Positions 59,612-64,000 of a DNA stretch of 64,000 nucleotides are shown here, piece by piece; the stretch's first letter is position 1; each line of letters starts with the position of its first letter. The notes beneath the pieces are model-generated. The model saw only the letters and a program-made list of their open reading frames with translations. It was not told the DNA's origin and searched no databases. The DNA is from Ulota crispa. Its lineage: Eukaryota; Streptophyta; Bryopsida; Orthotrichales; Orthotrichaceae. The stretch is taken from assembly GCA_963920765.1 (NCBI GenBank), contig OY987243.1:3658001-3722000 (forward strand), read 5' to 3'. A program made the position numbers and the translations under genes.

Positions 59612-60270
59612 AATCTTTTGAAGATCTTTTGGGAATTTTTGTGAATCTTTAAGAATCTTCAAGAATCTTTTGGAAATCATCAAAAATCTTTTCAAGAGTT
59701 TTAAGAATATTTAAGAATCATTTCGAGATTTTAGAATCTTTGAGAATCTTTTAGGAATCTTCATGAATCTTTGGAAATCTTTTGGAATCTTTTTAAGTTA
59801 TTTTTGGAATCTTTGAGAATGTTTGAGAACAATTGAGAATCTTTGAGAATCTTTGAGAATCTTTTTAGAATCTTTGAGAATCTTTGGGAATCTTTGGGAA
59901 TCTTTGGGAATCTTTTCAAGTTTTTTTGGAATCTTTGAGAATGTTTAAGAACAATTGAGAATGTTTGAAAATCTTTGAGAATCATTGAGAATCTTTTAGG
60001 AATCTTTGAGAATCTTTTGGAATCTTTGAAAATCTTTTCAAGTTTTTTTGGAATCTTCGAGAATGTTTGAGAACAATTGAGAATCTTTGAGAATCTTTTA
60101 GGAATCTTTTTGGAATCTTCAAGAATCTTTGCAAATCTTTGAGAATCTTTGAGAATCTTTTAGGAATCTTTTGAGAATCCTTTTTGAAATTCAAAAAATC
60201 TTTGAAAATTTCTAAAAATTTTCAAGAACCTTTTTGGAATCTTTGAGAATCTTTTTAAAATCTTTATGGA
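59612..60270. repeat. Minisatellite, GAATCTTTGA-type units
   Basis: Roughly sixty imperfect copies of a 10-12 base unit (gaatctttga, gaatcttttgg and variants), arranged in higher-order blocks of about 125 bases that each include 'gagaatgtttgagaacaattg' (shortened). It lies inside the CACTA element. Confidence 0.85.
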
Positions 60271-60717
60271 ATTTGTTAAAGTACTTCAAAATACTTATAG
60301 AAATAGAATCTCTTAGACTGAATTAGAGTCCTTTAGGAATCTTTTTGTAAATCATCAAAATACTTTCAAAAAAACTATTACAATAGTTTAGGTTTGTTTT
60401 TGAAATCTTTCTAAAACCTTTTTGGACCTCATTAAATTTTTTTGAAGTTTTAAAAAATAAAAGAAGCTTTCAAAAAAGAAGAATCTTTTAGAAGTTTGAG
60501 TGTACATTGACTGGTTTTATTTTCTTTACTTTTCACAATTTGGTAAGATTTAAACTTAGCAGCCTTTAAAGTCAAGTAAAAACATGACCATAATAACAAA
60601 AAACTCAACAGTTTTTTGTTGATCTAGATACTTTTGGACACACCTTCACTAATTCAACAAAATTTTATATAAAACGTACAACATTTTGTTGTTTTAAATA
60701 CCAAAATTTCTTTACAA

Positions 60718-61043
60718 AAAAATATAAATGATGCTCCTCAATTCTTTAAAGAAATCATAAATGTCCCTTAAGGATTAAAAGTACCAAAAATATCTTTGTG
60801 TTACATGATAACCAAGTGTATAGTTTAATGCAAATTCTTACAAGAAACCAAAGGTGATTTTTACATTTCAAATAACACAAGGATATATTTAACATTTCAA
60901 AATAGAAGAGTTTTTTATTAATTTTCCAAAATAATAGGAGTATAATTGATATTCCTACAAAAAAGGGACTATTTTTTATGTTTCAAATAATTTCGGCGTA
61001 AACTTGATATTTTGTAAGATTTAAAGGACATTTTCAGTATTTT
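60718..61043. mobile_element. Diverged MITE of the GGGAAAATATCA family
   Basis: 'aatgatgctcctcaattct' at the left and the inverse-type 'aaaggacattttcagtattttt' (shortened) at the right parallel the ends of 38822-39498, with 'aagatatttaacatttca'-like internal words. It lies inside the CACTA element. Confidence 0.45.
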
Positions 61044-61115
61044 TCCTTCTATTACTAACCAAATGAATTTTAAAAAAACCAATCTTATAAAATATTTTTA
61101 CAAGCTTTAAAAGAT

Positions 61116-61527
61116 GGGAATTGATATGTGTACCACACCCTTCCAATTATTATACCACACCACAGGGTAAATTTTAGATTTCTACCATCAAAAAGCTAAA
61201 TTTGAAAATTTTGAATTCAGATTTGGGCTTAGAGACCATGGTATTGTCTAGAACCATAAAAAAAATTGCAATTCAACAACACCCAATGAAAAAGTTTAGT
61301 TATGAAGAAAATTGTTAATTTTACTTTTGTTTGTAAAAAAAGATAAGCTTTTTCATTGGGTGTTGTTGAATTGCAACTTTTTTTATGGTCCTAGACAATA
61401 CCATGGTCTCTAAATCCAAATTTGAATTCAAAATTCTCAAACTCAAATTTTTGATGGTATAAATCTAAAATCTACCCTGGGGGTGTGGTACAGTAGTTCA
61501 AAGGGTGTGGTTCATATATTAATGCCC
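61116..61527. mobile_element. Fold-back Mutator-type MITE, 412 bp, nested in the CACTA element
   Basis: Third copy of the gggaattgatatgtgtacca family, with long inverted arms centred near 61320. Flanks ttaaaagat and ttaaaaagt agree at 7 of 9. Confidence 0.8.
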
Positions 61528-62045
61528 TTAAAAAGTATTCAAAACTATTCAAAAGTCAATAGAATTTTGATTTTATAATTGCAAGGATTTAATTCCGTAA
61601 CTTTTCACGACTTCATGTTATTTGAAGCTATCAAACTATAGAGGCTATTTTAACAAAATAAGGTTCTTTTTACAAAAAAACTAGCACTAAATAATAATTG
61701 TTAATGAATCCAACCTTTGCCTGCAACAATCCTTATGAGATTTGTGAATTCCAAAAAAAATTTATAAACAAAATCAAAAGGATGGAAATAAACAATTTAT
61801 TTAAAATTTCTAAACACCTTTTCTGATTTTAGCTCATAACTTTTGATAAAAAGATTGAAATCCAAAAAAAGTTGTTGGAGGTGAAAGTAAAATACTTTTA
61901 CCAACTATTTTTAGTTCAAAGTTTTTTGAAAAAAAGTCTTTTAATGGGCGGAAATAGCCTCCAAAGTTTACTGGATTACTAAAGACATGAACATTTAATG
62001 TACAAATAGAATCAAGATACTCATGTGTGCATGTACGTTTGCAGA

Positions 62046-62230
62046 TTCTCTAGTGGTTTTGAGAATGTGCTAAGGTTGTGGAGTGTGAGAGGAGAGGTGG
62101 AAGGTTCAAACCCCGCTATCAGCAGTTGTTGGGGGCTCAGGCAGCAGCCCGGAAATTCGGGCAGCTGCTTGGAAGTTTGGGCAGCTGCCCGAGGGCTGGG
62201 GTAGCTGCCCGAAAATTTAGGCAGCTGTCC
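62046..62230 (+). repeat. B-box-like sequence and GGCAGCTGCC minisatellite
   Basis: 'ggttcaaacccc' at about 62104 resembles the internal B box of tRNA genes and follows 'tagtggttttgagaatgtg', so a tRNA-derived SINE fragment is possible. From 62128 about four units of 'gcagctgcccg.aa.ttt.gg' follow. It does not fold into a standard tRNA by eye. Confidence 0.3.
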
Positions 62231-62489
62231 ATTCTTTAAAAATTTTACATTTTCGTAAAATAAAAACAAATTCTATGAAAATAATAATTTAAAAATGAAA
62301 AGAATAGAATTGAACAACATAAAATACGTAACAGAAATCAACAACAAATTAACAGAAAATTGTAAATAATCAACCAAAAATCAATAGAAAAGTACCCAAA
62401 TCAACTTGACCAAATTCACAGAATAAATCAACAGTTTTTGGTTGAAATTCTGTTGATTTTGTGCTGAATTTTCTACTAGTGGTTGTGGG

Positions 62490-62690
62490 AACAATCTTTG
62501 CTATAGCAAGTGGTTTATATTGGATTGCGATCTGACCACTTGATAAAGTTATGAAACCTTTGCTGCAGTAAGTGGTTTGTATTGGATTGCGGTCCAACCA
62601 CCTAATGATAAAGTTGTGGAAATAGCCTTTGCTACGGGCAAGTGATTTGTATTGGATTGTAATCCAACCATTTGGTGTATCCAGTTTGTA
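62490..62690. repeat. Tandem repeat, three units of about 65 bases
   Basis: Each unit contains 'tttgct', 'caagtggtttgtattggatt' or near variants, and 'ccaacca.ttga.aaag'. It lies between the CACTA element and the retrotransposon 3' remnants. Confidence 0.7.
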
Positions 62691-63720
62691 TTATCTTGTA
62701 AAGATAGCAAAAAAACTTTCAACTTGGCATGGACTATTGGCCCACTTAGGTTCTACGTTGTACAAAAAAATTATTCCATGTCTTGTTAGACATAGTGATA
62801 AAGATGATCAATCCTATAAACAAAGTAGTGTGTTGCTTTGATTGGTTAAAGTGAAAAGTTGATATCAAGGAGGAGTATGCTTCTTTGCGTAAGAAGAAAG
62901 TCTTTTGTTTTACTGGCTACATAATTAATGATCCTTATTGTCCTTGCAAAAAGGAAGAGGATCCATTGGATGAACAATATCCATACCTTGCTGCAGTTGG
63001 AGCGCTTTTATATTTGATTATATCTACAAGACTTGGTATTGCATTTACAACCAATCAAGAACTTGAAGTTAAGATGATTGTGCTATCAAATAATCATGTG
63101 GATCTCTTCACCAAGGCTCTTCCATTATTTACTCATCGTTGATTTATTCATGGCATTGGAATGCGGCGACTCAATACTTTGGAGCAAGATATTCAATAGG
63201 TTTATATTATAAGAACCTTTGCTACCTTTCCATGGATTTTTCCTATTGGGTTTTACCATGTGAATGGATTGTTGAAGGTGTTGTACTCTTTTTCCTTCAT
63301 CTATGGCTTTATCCTTGATCATTAACAAGATTTTTCCGGATAAGGTTTTAATGAGGCAACAATCGTAAATCTTACAAGATTACGGGAGTTATCATATAGA
63401 GCATTATTATTTAGGATTCCATGCAACTATATATCAAGCGATTTGAGATAAGTATTCTATTATTATGCTCTCCACTATAGTTAGCTACAGTTTACTTTAG
63501 TAAATGAACCTCATGGACCAATAGAAGAGGACCTTTACTTTATATCCTCTCTCCTTAGTATATATGTGGAAACCTACTTGAAATAAGAAAACTTCTAAAC
63601 TTCTTCTTTCCCATATATCTTTTGCATCCTTGTTGTGTTTTCTATTCCCAACACGTTATCAGCACGAAACTCTAACCACCTAGCTTAACATGTTATCCAA
63701 CACTGTTATCAGTACGCTCT

Positions 63721-64000
63721 AGATTTTTTCAACTAGATAGAGTCGCACATAAAGAGAAACAAAAGTCGGGAATTTGAGTTTGAAGAAATGCAATACATGA
63801 AGTGAAACAAACAGTAATTTATCGAGTTTTCAAATAGCTTTATTTTGAGGAGGTAATAAGTAATCATGATAGATGGAAAAGGACATACTCAATTCTAGGG
63901 ATACATCTATTGCACAACATCAAAGTTCAAAAGAAGTTATCTACCATAAGTCGATAGCAGTTTGGGTACTCCTTGTCAAATTGAAGACCGGTAGGCAACG
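63721..64000. other. Right edge, nothing recognised
   Basis: No frame or repeat recognised after the Copia-related sequence ends. Confidence 0.4.

Larger units (their letters stand above)
59453..62481. mobile_element. CACTA (EnSpm/CMC) DNA transposon, non-autonomous, 3.0 kb
   Basis: The left end CACTAGTAGAAAAC and the right end, inverse of CACTAGTAGAAAATTC, share 13 perfect terminal bases in the canonical CACTA form. Flanks ttt and gtt agree at two of three positions (3-base duplications are typical). Subterminal 'caacag' and 'tgttgat' motifs recur in both directions at each end (59480-59600, 60605-60720, 62310-62460), as is known for transposase binding in CACTA elements. There is no transposase frame inside. 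The interior is a minisatellite and later insertions. Confidence 0.85.
58772..63720 (+). mobile_element. Copia-type LTR retrotransposon, broken, with nested elements
   Basis: Long direct repeats at about 58772-58987 and 63441-63653 (TG...CA type, about 215 bases, starting 'ttgagataagtattctatta' and ending 'ttctattcccaaca') bracket a Gag-like start (59104-59313, with the Copia motif LEVEGSNYLLWAK) and remnants of the reverse transcriptase/RNase H end (62885-63142). The element is a fossil: most of the polyprotein region is missing and there are several breaks. The repeats differ at roughly a tenth of positions, suggesting an old insertion. A CACTA element occupies the middle. The similarity of the two repeats continues about 65 bases past each into the primer-binding/leader segment. 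Confidence 0.8.

Noticed and set aside
59761-60194. Minus-strand frames encoding KILKDSQRF-type repeats
   Set aside because: The frames are open only because the minisatellite unit lacks stops; the peptide is a direct readout of the repeat and no start context or homology is seen.
62104-62115. tRNA gene
   Set aside because: A B-box-like word is present but no acceptor stem or anticodon arm can be formed by eye; kept only as a possible SINE remnant.

Overview
The window is nuclear DNA of a land plant or close streptophyte relative. A 610-residue plant-type dynamin-related protein 1 is encoded in 16 short GT-AG exons. Beside it are a plant C2-domain protein, cytosolic glutathione reductase and MRS2-11-type magnesium transporter exons, F-box and RING genes, a U2 snRNA sequence, and plant Copia, CACTA and Mutator-like transposons. 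The DNA is AT-rich and gene-poor. The species cannot be told from the sequence, and there is one 200-base assembly gap (17483-17682).

Layout. 1-8.5 kb: possible exons of an unrecognised gene with transposon insertions, then empty AT-rich DNA. 8.5-12.5 kb: a decayed Mutator/FAR1-like transposase gene on the minus strand. 13-19 kb: a long fold-back, a dispersed repeat and TTAA-flanked elements. 19.1-20.4 kb: an intact two-exon C2-domain gene with ACGTGGC motifs upstream. 24.8 kb: U2 snRNA. 26.5-30.2 kb: exon-intron fragments of two unrelated host genes (MRS2-11-like and cytosolic glutathione reductase) in the same direction, riddled with small transposons. 31-34 kb: transposons nested in one another. 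35.4-40.9 kb: a damaged F-box gene and two RING-finger sequences. 42.1-43.9 kb: a degenerate copy of the 5' part of the dynamin gene. 43.9-46.3 kb: an intronless kelch/coiled-coil gene. 50.2-55.1 kb: the intact DRP1 gene. 56-64 kb: repeats ending in a broken Copia element that contains a CACTA element, which itself contains a Mutator-type MITE.

The strongest unexplained pattern is a set of short elements, at least eight with both ends found, that sit between TTAA tetranucleotides, start with CCC and end with GGG. One inserted copy can be compared with an uninserted copy of the same host repeat elsewhere in the window, and the target is exactly TTAA. This combination is characteristic of piggyBac-type transposition, which would be noteworthy in a plant. 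No transposase for it is visible here. Only three protein genes look intact (C2 protein, kelch/coiled-coil protein, DRP1). No operon-like or pathway-level cooperation among the genes is evident.
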